From: Oligosphaera ethanolica
GTDB taxonomy: Bacteria > Verrucomicrobiota > Lentisphaeria > Oligosphaerales > Oligosphaeraceae
Direction of reading: 5' to 3'
DNA length: 64,000 nt
NCBI RefSeq assembly: GCF_030814695.1
Contig: NZ_JAUSVL010000001.1
Span: 868,001 to 932,000 of the forward strand
Notes under the pieces: model-generated
Told to the model about the DNA's origin: nothing
Databases searched by the model: none
Seen by the model: only the letters and a program-made list of their open reading frames with translations
Translations under genes and position numbers: made by a program
In this document: positions 7,708 to 17,275 of the stretch, piece by piece
Layout of the letters: the number at the start of each line of letters is the position of its first letter
Numbering within the stretch: the first letter of the stretch is position 1

Positions 7708-10700
7708 TTAGCGCGGCATGATCCAATAGCCCTTGCCGACTTCCAGGCAAATTTCATTATTGATGACCACCGGCGGCCGATAGCTGCCCAAGGCCCACTC
7801 CCACACAATGTATTCTGCGGCAGGCAGGAAGGTCTCTTCAACAACGCCGACGAAATTCCAGCCATCGCCGAGTTCCAGGTTGCCGTTTTGGGGCACGTCC
7901 CCCGCCAGTGGCAAGTAGTCCGGGCTGGCGGCAAAAATCCAATAGGCCTTGCCAGGGAGCACGGAGTTTGCCAGGATATAACTGCCAAGATCGCCGTCCA
8001 GCGTAAATGGGCTGTAGCTGAGCAGGCTTTCTTGCGACTCGACAGTCAGGTTTAGCGGCACGCTGATCATATTCCAACCCGCCAGCAGCGATACGGCCGG
8101 CTGCGTCGCGCCAAACACCAGAATTTGTGGCGATTCCAGGGTGCCCACTTCACCGCCAATCTGCGCCGGTATCTTCGTACTACTGTCATGCACCAGCTCC
8201 GTGCCGGCGAGCCAGAGCTTGAACGTCAGCTCCTCGCCCGTGGTGGCGACATTGACCGTCAGATTCACAAAAATTTGTTCATCAAACGGCACTACCGTTT
8301 CACAGCCGCGCAATTCCTGGCCGGCAAAAACGCCGACAACGCTGCCCTCGGGAACGATAGTGCTCTCGCCCTCGAGACGCAGCTCGCCAAGGATGGTCAT
8401 TTGCACATTTTGGTAGATCACCGGCTCTCCCCAAGGCATGACGCTAATTGGCACAGCCTCATATTGAGCAGTGATGGTCACATCGTTGTCGACTTGGCTA
8501 AAGCTTTGATCCCAGCCTGTGAATTGCCAGCCGACTATGGGAGAAACTTCCGGTGCGATGGCTCCACCCCCGGCTTCAACATTCTGCTGAAGCGCCCCGC
8601 CGCCAGTACGCACGCCGTAATCACCAAGAACAAACGTCACCTTATAGAGAGTCGCGCCAAACACCAGAATTTGTGGCGATTCCAGGGTGCCCACTTCACC
8701 GCCAATCTGCGCCGGTATCTTCGTACTACTGTCATGCACCAGCTCCGTGCCGGCGAGCCAGAGCTTGAACGTCAGCTCCTCGCCCGTGGTGGCGACATTG
8801 ACCGTCAGATTCACAAAAATTCGTTCTTCAAACGGCACTACCGTTTCACAGCCGCGCAATTCCTGGCCGGCAAAAACGCCGACCACGCTGCCCTCGGGAA
8901 TGATAGTGCTCTCGCCCTCGAGACGCAGCTCGCCAAGGATGGTCATTTGCACATTTTGGTAGATCACCGGCTCTCCCCAAGGCATGGCTGGAACTTGCTC
9001 TCCGCCCCTGGTTTTTGCGCTGGCGGCGCGGGTGGCCACAGCTTCCTGATAGATCAGTGTGGTGTCGGCATTGACTCTGATCCAGTAGCCGCGGCCGGGA
9101 TTAAGTTGCTTGAGCGTGTTGAGAGGCCCAAGAGCGGGTGAATAATTTTTGTTCTCGCCTATCACCTTTTCCACTTGCGGCAAGATGCCCGCCAAGGCCC
9201 CAGCGACAGCCGAGGGTGATGAAAGGATGTACCCGACGTTGTTCCAGCCTTTTTTCAGGGTGATCGGCGTAGCTGCCGCATTGAGTGGCATTCCCGTAAC
9301 CGTCAGTTCAGCGGCGGCTGACATATTGACCCAGTGTCCCAAGCCGGGGCGCATCTGCTTCAAGGTGTTGAGGGCGCCATAGCCCGGCACGTAGTTCTTG
9401 TTGTCGCTGATGATCTTCTTGAGCTTGTCCATAACCGGCGCGAATACTGCAGCCGGTGAATCGTCGGCAAAGCCAACAAAGAAAGAGATGTGGTTCCAGC
9501 CCGCCAACAGGGACACTGTCTGCGTAACCGATCCAAAGGACAAAATCACCGGATCGTCCACGGTTCCCTGCTCACCGGCAATTTTCGCCGACACGGTCGT
9601 CGCGCTATCCATTATTTCCTTTGTGTCAGCTAGCCAGAGTTTGAAAGTCAGCACCTCGTTGTCAGCATTGACTTGAACCGTTAGGTTGACCGAGAAACGC
9701 CCTTCAAAAGACAGCACCGTTTCTTTGCCACGCAACTCTTCGCCGACGAAAACGGCAACGACACTGCCTGCGGCAACCACTTCGCCATTGCCAATAAGCA
9801 CATCGGCAATAATGGTCATGGGCACATTCATGTAATTTACGGGATCGCCCCAGGGTGAAGCCACGTCAATCCGCACGCCGGTGTCGGGTGCGCTGTAGTC
9901 GCTGGCGCGCGTGCCGTTGCCATCCACTGCGGCGCTGACCCAGTAGGTGTAGGTCGTGCCGACCTCCGCCGTATTGTCGGCGTAGCTCAGGGCGCTCTGC
10001 CAGCTGCCCAGTGCCGTCTTGGTGCCGCCGGCGGACGTCGCCCGCCAGACGCGGTAATGCGTCGCGCCATCGACCGCCGACCAGCTCACGGTCACGGCTG
10101 TGGAGTCGTTATCCGTCGCGGCCACATTCAACGGCGCGGCAAGTGCGCGGAAGCCGGCGTCGGCGGCGCTGTAGGCGCTGTCGCCGGCGGCGTTGCTGGC
10201 GGCCACCCAGTAGGTGTACATGACGCCGGGGCTGGCGCTGCTGTCCGTATAGGTCGTGCCACTGGGACTGCTTAGGAGTGTGGCCGCAGACGAATTGTCC
10301 GACGTGCCCCGGTACAGCTTGTAGCCCGTTGCGCCGGCAGACGCCGTCCAGGACAGACTCACCGCGTCGGTTGCCGTGCCATCGCTGGCCGCCAGACCCG
10401 TCGGGGCAGGGAGTGTAGCGGCAATCCGCACGCCGGTGTCGGGTGCGCTGTAGTCGCTGGCGCGCGTGCCGTTGCCATCCACTGCGGCGCTGACCCAGTA
10501 GGTGTAGGTCGTGCCGACCTCCGCCGTCGTGTCGGCGTAGCTCAGGGCGCTCTGCCAGCTACCCAGGGCCGTCTTGGTGCCGCTGGCGGACGTCGCGCGC
10601 CAGACGCGGTAATGCGTCGCGCCATCGACCGCCGACCAGCTCACGGTCACGGCTGTGGAGTCGTTATCCGTCGCGGCCACATTCAACGGCGCGGCAAGTG

Positions 10701-13700
10701 CGCGGAAGCCGGCGTCGGCGGCGCTGTAGGCGCTGTCGCCGGCGGCGTTACTGGCGGCCACCCAGTAGGTGTACATGACGCCGGGGCTGGCGCCGCTGTC
10801 CGTATAGGTCGTACCGCTGGGGCTGCTTAGGAGTGTGGCCGCAGACGAATTGTCCGACGTGCCGCGATACAGCTTGTAGCCCGTTGCGCCGGCAGACGCC
10901 GTCCAGGACAGACTCACCGCGTCGGTTGCCGTGCCATCGCTGGCCGCCAGCCCCGTCGGGGCAGGGAGTGTAGCGGCAATCCGCACGCCGGTGTCGGGTG
11001 CGCTGTAGTCGCTGGCACGCGTGCCGTTGCCATCCACTGCGGCGCTGACCCAGTAGGTGTAGGTCGTGCCGACCTCCGCCGTCGTGTCGGCGTAGCTCAG
11101 GGCGCTCTGCCAGCTACCCAGGGCCGTCTTGGTGCCGCTGGCGGACGTCGCGCGCCAGACGCGGTAATGCGTCGCGCCATCGACCGCCGACCAGCTCACG
11201 GTCACTGCAACAGTGTCGTTATCCGTCGCGGCCACATTCAACGGCGCGGCGAGCTTGCGATAGCCGGTGTCGGCGGCGCTGTAGGCGCTGTCGCCGGCGG
11301 CGTTACTGGCGGCCACCCAGTAGGTGTACATGACGCCGGGGCTGGCGCTGCTGTCCGTATAGCTCGTGCCGCTGGGGCTGCTCAGCAGCGTGGCCGTGGC
11401 GGCGTTGTCCGACGTGCCCCGGTACAGCTTGTAGCCGGTTGCGCCGGCAGACGCCGTCCAGGAGAGACTCACCGCGTCAAGTGAGGTGCCGTCGCTGGCC
11501 GCCAGCCCCGTCGGGGCAACAGGCGCAGCGGCAATCCGCACGCCAGTATCGGCGGCGCTGTAGTCGCCGGCGCGCGTGCCATTGCTATCCACCGCGGCGC
11601 TGACCCAATAGGTGTAGGTCGTGCCGACCTCCGCCGTATTGTCACTGTAGCTCAGGGCGCTCTGCCAGCTGCCCAGGGCCGTCTTGGTGCCGCCGGCGGA
11701 CGTCGCCCGCCAGACGCGGTAATGCGTCGCGCCAGTTACTGCCGACCAGCTTACCGTCACTGCAGCGGTGTCGTTATCCGTCGCGGCCACATTCAGCGGC
11801 GCCGCGAGCTTGCGATAGCCGGTGTCGGGTGCGCTGTAGGCGCTGTCGCCGGCGGCGTTGCTGGCGGCCACCCAGTAGGTGTAGAGCACGCCGGGGCTGG
11901 CGCTGCTGTCCGTATAGCTCGTGCCGCTGGGGCTGCTCAGCAGCGTGGCCGCAGTTGCGTTGTCCGACGTGCCGCGATACAGCTTGTAGCCCGTTGCGCC
12001 GGTTGCCGCCGTCCAGGAGATACTCACGGCGTCGGTTGCTGTGCCATCGCTGGCCGCCAGCCCCGTCGGGGCAGGAAGTGCGGCGGCAATCCGCGCGCCA
12101 GTATCGGCGGCGCTGTAGTCGCTGGCGCGCGTGCCGTTGCCGTCTACTGCGGCGCTGACCCAATAGGTGTAGGTCGTGCCGACCTCCGCCGTATTGTCGG
12201 CGTAGCTCAGGGCTGTCTGCCAACTGCCCAGGGCCGTCTTGGTGCCGCTGGCGGAACTCGCCCGCGAAACGCGGTAATGCGTCGCACCATCGACTGCCGA
12301 CCAGCTCACGGTCACCGCAACGGTGTCGTTATCCGACGCGGATACATTCAGCGGCGCGGCAAGTGCGCGGAAGCCGGCGTCGGGTGCGCTGTAGGCGCTG
12401 TCGCCGGCGGCGTTGCTGGCGGCCACCCAGTAGGTGTAGAGCACGCCGGGGCTGGCGCCGCTGTCCGTGTAGGTCGTGCCACTGGGGCTGCTCAGCAGCG
12501 TGGCTGCGGTTGCGTTGTCCGACGTGCCCCGGTACAGTTTGTAGCCCGTTGCGCCGGTTGCCGCCGTCCAGGAGATACTTACGGCGTCGGTTGCCGTGCC
12601 ATCGCTGGCCGCCAGCCCCGTCGGGGCGGCGGGCACGGTTGGGGTGGTAGGGCCGCCCCATACTGCTGTCGGCAGACCACCAAACTCTTCGCCCCAGCCG
12701 GCAGTACCGGACAAGTAATAGGCCGTACCAGGAACGTTGACAAACACATCATAACCCAATTCCGGCGGCTCGCTAGTAAAGTATACACCTGCAAGACTCA
12801 CACAATCTACAAACGCATAATCCCCGATGCTGGTCAGGCCGGCGCCAAATTCCACGCTGGTCAGGCCGGAACAGCCCTCAAACGCTTCCCACCAGATGCT
12901 GGTCACACTGTCGGGTATGTCCACGTTGGTGAGGCCGGTACAGCCATAAAACGCATAGGCCCCGATGCTGGTCAGGCCGCTGCCAAAATCCACGCTGGTA
13001 AGGCCGGTGCAGCCCGAAAACGCCCAATCCCCGATGCTGGTCACGCTGTCCGGTATCACCATGTTGGTAATACCGGTAAGGCCTGAAAAAGCGCCCCCCC
13101 CAATGTCGGTCATGGCAGCGGGCACTTTCACGCTGGTGAGCCCGGAGCAACCCGAAAGCGCGCTATCCCCAATGCTGGTCACACTGTCGGGTATGTCAAG
13201 GATGGCGAGGCCGGAGCAACCCGAAAACGCATAGTTCCCGATGCTGATCAAGCTGTTGGGTAGGTCCACGTTGGTGATGCCGGTACAGCCATCAAACGCA
13301 TTGTCCCCGATGCTGGTCACTCCCGCCCTAATCACCACGCTGGTGAGGCCGGAGTTGCTAAAACCCATGCCCACCACATTGGCGCTCGCTACGGAGGCGC
13401 CAATCACCATGCTGGTGAGCTCGGAGCAGCCAGAAAACGCCTCCCACCCGATGCTGGTCACGTTGTCGGGTATGTCAATGCTGGTGAGGCCGGTACAGCC
13501 ATAAAACGCATAGGCCCCGATGCTGGTCAGGCCGCTGCCAAAATCCACGCTGGTAAGGCCGGTGCAGCCCGAAAACGCCCAATCCCCGATGCTGGTCACG
13601 CTGTCCGGTATCACCATGCTGGTAATACCGGTAAGGCCTGAAAAAGCGCCCCCCCCAATGTCGGTCATGGCAGCGGGCACTTTCACGCTGGTGAGCCCGG

Positions 13701-16110
13701 AGCAACCCGAAAGCGCGCTATCCCCAATGCTGGTCACACTGTCGGGTATGTCAAGGATGGCGAGGCCGGAGCAACCCGAAAACGCATAGTTCCCGATGCT
13801 GATCAAGCTGTTGGGTAGGTCCACGTTGGTGAGGCCGGTACAGCCATCAAACGCATTGTCCCCGATGCTGGTCACTCCCGCCCTAATCACCACGCTGGTG
13901 AGGCCGGAGTTGCTAAAACCCATGCCCACCACATTGGCGCTCGCTACGGAGGCGCCAATCACCATGCTGGTGAGCTCGGAGCAGCCAGAAAACGCCTCCC
14001 ACCCGATGCTGGTCACGTTGTCGGGTATGTCAATGCTGGTGAGGCCGGTACAGCCATAAAACGCATAGGCCCCGATGCTGGTCAGGCCGCTGCCAAAATC
14101 CACGCTGGTAAGGCCGGTGCAGCCCGAAAACGCCCAATCCCCGATGCTGGTCACGCTGTCCGGTATCACCATGCTGGTAATACCGGTAAGGCCTGAAAAA
14201 GCGCCCCCCCCAATGTCGGTCATGGCAGCGGGCACTTTCACGCTGGTGAGCCCGGAGCAACCCGAAAGCGCGCTATCCCCAATGCTGGTCACACTGTCGG
14301 GTATGTCAAGGATGGCGAGGCCGGAGCAACCCGAAAACGCATAGTTCCCGATGCTGATCAAGCTGTTGGGTAGGTCCACGTTGGTGAGGCCGGTACAGCC
14401 ATCAAACGCATTGTCCCCGATGCTGGTCACGCTGTCGGAGATGTCCACGCTGGTAAGGCTAGAGCAGCCTTCAAACGCATAGTTCCCGATGCTGGTCACG
14501 CTGTCGGGGATGTCCACGTTGGTGAGGCTCCCACAGCCCGAAAATGCGCCCCCCCCGATGCTGGTCAGGCCCTCCCGAATCACCACGCTGGTAAGGCCGG
14601 AACAGCCCGCAAACGCATTGTCCTCCATGCTGGTCACGCTGGTCGGAATCACAACACTAGTGAGGCCGCTACAGTATGCAAACGCAGAATTCTCGATGCT
14701 GGTCACGCTGTCAGGAAGCCCCACTCTGACAAGACTGTAACAATAATAAAACGCCGATGGGCCGATGTTGGTCACCCCGGGGGGAATCGTCACAGTCGCT
14801 AGGCTATAGCAATCGGAAAAAGTCCCCTCTTCAATTATGGAAACGCTGTTGGGTATCGTCACACTGGCAAGGGCATAACACCAGGAAAACGCCCAGGGGC
14901 CGATGTTAGTCACGCTGGTAGGAATGACGACGCTGGTGAGGCCGGTGCAGCCACCAAAGGCATTTTCCCCGATACTTGTCACGCCTGAAGGGATGACTAC
15001 GCTGGTGAGGCCGCCACAGCCTGCAAACGCGGCCCCCCCGATGCTGGTCACGCTGGTCGGAATCACAACACTAGTGAGGCCGCTACAGTATGCAAACGCA
15101 GAATTCCCGATACTGGTCACGCTGGCCGGTATCTCTATGCTGGTGAGGCCGCTAAGGCCTGAAAAAGCACCATCCCCGATGCTGGTCATGGCGGCGGGAA
15201 CATTCACGCTGGTGAGGCCGGAGCAGCCCGAAAACGCGCCCCACCCGATGCTGCTTACGCTGTCGGGTATGTCAACGCTGGTGAGCCCGGAGCAGCCCGA
15301 AAACGCGCTTTTCCCGATGCTGGTCACGCTAGTGGGAATAGTCACCTTGGCCAGGCTAGAGCATGACTGAAATACAGCCTCATTGATTTGGGTCATACTG
15401 GTGGGAATGGTCACAGCAGCAAGACTGCTGCAGTTCTGAAACGCCCCGTTGCCAATATCCGTGACGGTAGTAGGAATATTAACACTGGTCATTTTTGTAC
15501 AGTTGGCAAACGCAGAAAACCCAATGCTGGTCGCGCCGGGGGGAATGGCCACAGAGGCTAAGCTGGAGCAATAGGCAAAAGTTGACTCTTCGATGATGGC
15601 AACGCTAGCGGGTATCGTTACACTGGCAAGGGCAGAACAGCTATAAAAGGCCGAGACGCCAATGCTAGTCACGCTGCTCGGGATGACCACGCCGGTGAGG
15701 GCAAAACAACTAAAAAACGCCCTTTTCCCGATGCTGGTAACGCTGTTCGGGATCACCACGCCGGTAAGCCCGGTACAGCCTGAAAATGCAAACTCGGCAA
15801 TTGTTGTCACGGGCATGCCGTCGATTTCGGCAGGGATGGTAATGTCTCCGCCACTACCAGTGTATTCAACGATCGCAACTGAGTTGTTGCTGATGGTGTA
15901 GACGTAGTCCCCATAGTAAAGGTTACTACCCCTTAGGGATGAGCCTGCCGCCCTCGTGGTAGCTTTCGGAGTCTGCGCAGTGGGGAGTGCCATTTGCCCT
16001 GCATCCAAGAGCTCCTGCGCATGAATCAGCTGCCCCCCTAACAAGCCCAGGGTGAAAAAGCCGCAGAGAATAAAACGACTGAACCATCCCAGCACTACAT
16101 GATGCGACAT
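7708..16110 (-). CDS. Giant secreted BspA-type LRR / Fn3 repeat protein (2800 aa)
   Basis: A signal peptide (FILCGFFTLGLLGGQLIHAQ) is followed by about 44 BspA/LRR_5 repeats of 23 residues (about 90-1115; consensus VTSIGxxAFSGCTGLTSVxIP). Next come about ten fibronectin type III domains in five near-identical pairs (about 1157-2080). The C-terminus has three copies of a module containing GSVVxVFxGxELRG, several G-W-N-x-(I/V) modules, and one Listeria-Bacteroides-type repeat (YGVRTGGG to GWQFTGWDQSF). Such proteins are exported and often bind host proteins, mucins or polysaccharides; the ligand here is unknown. The start at 16110 is preferred over 16197 because AAAGGGA lies about 8 bp upstream and the signal peptide follows. 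No sortase motif or TM anchor is visible at the C-terminus. Confidence 0.85.
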   Translation of the reverse strand: MSHHVVLGWFSRFILCGFFTLGLLGGQLIHAQELLDAGQMALPTAQTPKATTRAAGSSLRGSNLYYGDYVYTISNNSVAIVEYTGSGGDITIPAEIDGMPVTTIAEFAFSGCTGLTGVVIPNSVTSIGKRAFFSCFALTGVVIPSSVTSIGVSAFYSCSALASVTIPASVAIIEESTFAYCSSLASVAIPPGATSIGFSAFANCTKMTSVNIPTTVTDIGNGAFQNCSSLAAVTIPTSMTQINEAVFQSCSSLAKVTIPTSVTSIGKSAFSGCSGLTSVDIPDSVSSIGWGAFSGCSGLTSVNVPAAMTSIGDGAFSGLSGLTSIEIPASVTSIGNSAFAYCSGLTSVVIPTSVTSIGGAAFAGCGGLTSVVIPSGVTSIGENAFGGCTGLTSVVIPTSVTNIGPWAFSWCYALASVTIPNSVSIIEEGTFSDCYSLATVTIPPGVTNIGPSAFYYCYSLVRVGLPDSVTSIENSAFAYCSGLTSVVIPTSVTSMEDNAFAGCSGLTSVVIREGLTSIGGGAFSGCGSLTNVDIPDSVTSIGNYAFEGCSSLTSVDISDSVTSIGDNAFDGCTGLTNVDLPNSLISIGNYAFSGCSGLAILDIPDSVTSIGDSALSGCSGLTSVKVPAAMTDIGGGAFSGLTGITSMVIPDSVTSIGDWAFSGCTGLTSVDFGSGLTSIGAYAFYGCTGLTSIDIPDNVTSIGWEAFSGCSELTSMVIGASVASANVVGMGFSNSGLTSVVIRAGVTSIGDNAFDGCTGLTNVDLPNSLISIGNYAFSGCSGLAILDIPDSVTSIGDSALSGCSGLTSVKVPAAMTDIGGGAFSGLTGITSMVIPDSVTSIGDWAFSGCTGLTSVDFGSGLTSIGAYAFYGCTGLTSIDIPDNVTSIGWEAFSGCSELTSMVIGASVASANVVGMGFSNSGLTSVVIRAGVTSIGDNAFDGCTGITNVDLPNSLISIGNYAFSGCSGLAILDIPDSVTSIGDSALSGCSGLTSVKVPAAMTDIGGGAFSGLTGITNMVIPDSVTSIGDWAFSGCTGLTSVDFGSGLTSIGAYAFYGCTGLTNVDIPDSVTSIWWEAFEGCSGLTSVEFGAGLTSIGDYAFVDCVSLAGVYFTSEPPELGYDVFVNVPGTAYYLSGTAGWGEEFGGLPTAVWGGPTTPTVPAAPTGLAASDGTATDAVSISWTAATGATGYKLYRGTSDNATAATLLSSPSGTTYTDSGASPGVLYTYWVAASNAAGDSAYSAPDAGFRALAAPLNVSASDNDTVAVTVSWSAVDGATHYRVSRASSASGTKTALGSWQTALSYADNTAEVGTTYTYWVSAAVDGNGTRASDYSAADTGARIAAALPAPTGLAASDGTATDAVSISWTAATGATGYKLYRGTSDNATAATLLSSPSGTSYTDSSASPGVLYTYWVAASNAAGDSAYSAPDTGYRKLAAPLNVAATDNDTAAVTVSWSAVTGATHYRVWRATSAGGTKTALGSWQSALSYSDNTAEVGTTYTYWVSAAVDSNGTRAGDYSAADTGVRIAAAPVAPTGLAASDGTSLDAVSLSWTASAGATGYKLYRGTSDNAATATLLSSPSGTSYTDSSASPGVMYTYWVAASNAAGDSAYSAADTGYRKLAAPLNVAATDNDTVAVTVSWSAVDGATHYRVWRATSASGTKTALGSWQSALSYADTTAEVGTTYTYWVSAAVDGNGTRASDYSAPDTGVRIAATLPAPTGLAASDGTATDAVSLSWTASAGATGYKLYRGTSDNSSAATLLSSPSGTTYTDSGASPGVMYTYWVAASNAAGDSAYSAADAGFRALAAPLNVAATDNDSTAVTVSWSAVDGATHYRVWRATSASGTKTALGSWQSALSYADTTAEVGTTYTYWVSAAVDGNGTRASDYSAPDTGVRIAATLPAPTGLAASDGTATDAVSLSWTASAGATGYKLYRGTSDNSSAATLLSSPSGTTYTDSSASPGVMYTYWVAASNAAGDSAYSAADAGFRALAAPLNVAATDNDSTAVTVSWSAVDGATHYRVWRATSAGGTKTALGSWQSALSYADNTAEVGTTYTYWVSAAVDGNGTRASDYSAPDTGVRIDVASPWGDPVNYMNVPMTIIADVLIGNGEVVAAGSVVAVFVGEELRGKETVLSFEGRFSVNLTVQVNADNEVLTFKLWLADTKEIMDSATTVSAKIAGEQGTVDDPVILSFGSVTQTVSLLAGWNHISFFVGFADDSPAAVFAPVMDKLKKIISDNKNYVPGYGALNTLKQMRPGLGHWVNMSAAAELTVTGMPLNAAATPITLKKGWNNVGYILSSPSAVAGALAGILPQVEKVIGENKNYSPALGPLNTLKQLNPGRGYWIRVNADTTLIYQEAVATRAASAKTRGGEQVPAMPWGEPVIYQNVQMTILGELRLEGESTIIPEGSVVGVFAGQELRGCETVVPFEERIFVNLTVNVATTGEELTFKLWLAGTELVHDSSTKIPAQIGGEVGTLESPQILVFGATLYKVTFVLGDYGVRTGGGALQQNVEAGGGAIAPEVSPIVGWQFTGWDQSFSQVDNDVTITAQYEAVPISVMPWGEPVIYQNVQMTILGELRLEGESTIVPEGSVVGVFAGQELRGCETVVPFDEQIFVNLTVNVATTGEELTFKLWLAGTELVHDSSTKIPAQIGGEVGTLESPQILVFGATQPAVSLLAGWNMISVPLNLTVESQESLLSYSPFTLDGDLGSYILANSVLPGKAYWIFAASPDYLPLAGDVPQNGNLELGDGWNFVGVVEETFLPAAEYIVWEWALGSYRPPVVINNEICLEVGKGYWIMPR
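8105..8985 (-). repeat. Two near-identical copies of the ELRG module
   Basis: About 330 bp at 8105-8440 recurs with a 546-bp offset at 8651-8985, with a handful of differences. They encode two adjacent copies of the GSVVGVFAGQELRG module, separated by the Listeria-Bacteroides-type repeat. A third, diverged copy lies at about 9520-9840. Confidence 0.8.
9870..12640 (-). repeat. Five 555-bp tandem units of paired Fn3 domains
   Basis: The Fn3 region also has a 555-bp period (for example at 10057, 10612, 11167 and 11722). Each unit encodes two different Fn3 domains, one with GATGYKLYRGTSDN and one with GATHYRVxRA. Divergence between units is low but higher than in the LRR units. Confidence 0.85.
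12900..14410 (-). repeat. Three near-identical 555-bp tandem units in the LRR region
   Basis: The DNA repeats with an exact 555-bp period (for example at 12965, 13520 and 14075), encoding 185 residues: seven LRRs of 23 residues and one of 24 (the degenerate VASANVVGMGFSNSGLTSV repeat). Copies differ by only a few bases, which points to recent tandem amplification or gene conversion and makes the region prone to assembly collapse. Confidence 0.9.
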
Positions 16111-16178
16111 GTTCGTGTCCCTTTTCTTGAGTCCATCCCATAAGCGCAATACTGTTTTAGCCCGGAATACCCTAAAGC

Positions 16179-16207
16179 TATAAAAAAACAACATCACCTA
16201 TTCACAA
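16179..16207 (-). promoter_or_regulatory. Possible sigma70-type promoter for the BspA-like gene
   Basis: On the - strand TTGTGA (16207-16202) and TTTATA (16184-16179) are separated by 17 bp, about 70 bp before the preferred start at 16110. Seen by eye only. Confidence 0.3.
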
Positions 16208-16210
16208 ATG

Positions 16211-17256
16211 GCGGTGGCGTGCCTGCGAGGGCAGTCGAAAGGGCAAGGAAACAACCATCACCATGCTCGCCATGTGGGGGCCAGGTGGCACCATTAGCCC
16301 AAGACTTGCAGAAACTCGGAGATCATTCGTTTTGAAGCAGTGGTACATGCCGTCATGGAACCACCTGTCCTGCGGAAAAGGAACTATCTAAATCCGCTTG
16401 CAAAGTGGTCGTTAAGATGCTTTTGAATTGACTTCCAGCAGCTTTGCACAAGAAACCGCAAGTCAATTAATTCGGATCAAGAGCAAATTACAGCACCCCT
16501 TTCTAGACCCATGTTTTGTATAACAAAGACCTCAATATGTAATATATTTCAGACATATCAAGGAGAGGATAAAAATAAAGAATTCGACCAGTGATTTCCG
16601 CGATCTAACCAACAAAATACAAACCATTTTATTACAAGAAGATTCTAAAATAGAAACTTCATATATTAGAATGATTGTGCGTACCAGGCAAAAAATGAAG
16701 TGTGCTTGGCTGCGCGTAACGATGCGTAAATGGTGACTATTCCGTGTTACTTCTCGGCAGGACAAAGGCGGCTTCGAAGACAAGTTTTATTGCCCGCCTC
16801 GGCAAACTTTTTTTGACGTTTTTGGCCAGCGATTATGGCGACAAATGATCGCCAATTTTCTGCTAATTTCCTGGCTACAATTTGTGCATCTAGCCAAGCA
16901 CAGGCAAGTAGAATTACGCCAAAACTTAGGGGCGGTAAAACAATTTTATCATGGGTGATTTTGCGCAGCACCACGTGCGGCAGAGCGTCCGTTTCCGGCG
17001 TCACTTCACGGGGCATATTTCTCCCGCCTCACGCGCGCAATCACGCCTGTTGGCATTTTACCGCGGCCGGTGGCATTTCACCAGTTTACCGACGCCGGTG
17101 GCGGCAGGAGCGCCGGCGCGGTGAGGAAACTGGCGACAACACGGCTTTGCTCACGCCGATGGCGGTGAGGACACCGGCGCTTTACACCAGCTTGCTAGAA
17201 GTCGTCCGAAAACGATATTTGCCTGCCGTAAGCGTGCTTTCGGCCTTTCTTTGGCC
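16211..17256. other. Non-coding interval with AT-rich island
   Basis: About 1 kb between the BspA-like gene and the IS4/IS1634 element. Roughly 16430-16740 is much richer in A+T than its neighbours and shows no convincing gene. A - strand frame at 16747-17016 (89 codons, GGGAG before its ATG) has shifting codon use and no recognisable domain. A + strand frame at 16835-17260 overlaps it. I support neither. The segment 17146-17194 is a diverged copy of the symporter gene's 3' end. Confidence 0.5.
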
Positions 17257-17275
17257 ATAAAATCCTAAAAGTCGG

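Noticed and set aside
10057..13086. Several long open frames on the + strand opposite the BspA/Fn3 gene, up to 454 codons
   Set aside because: They are antisense shadows of a GC-rich repeat gene. They repeat with the same 555-bp period, have Arg/Ala/Gly-biased composition and no ribosome-binding sites.
16835..17260. A 141-codon + strand frame and an 89-codon - strand frame (16747-17016)
   Set aside because: They overlap each other, have shifting composition and no recognisable family; the second has a fair ribosome-binding site but not enough to call a gene.
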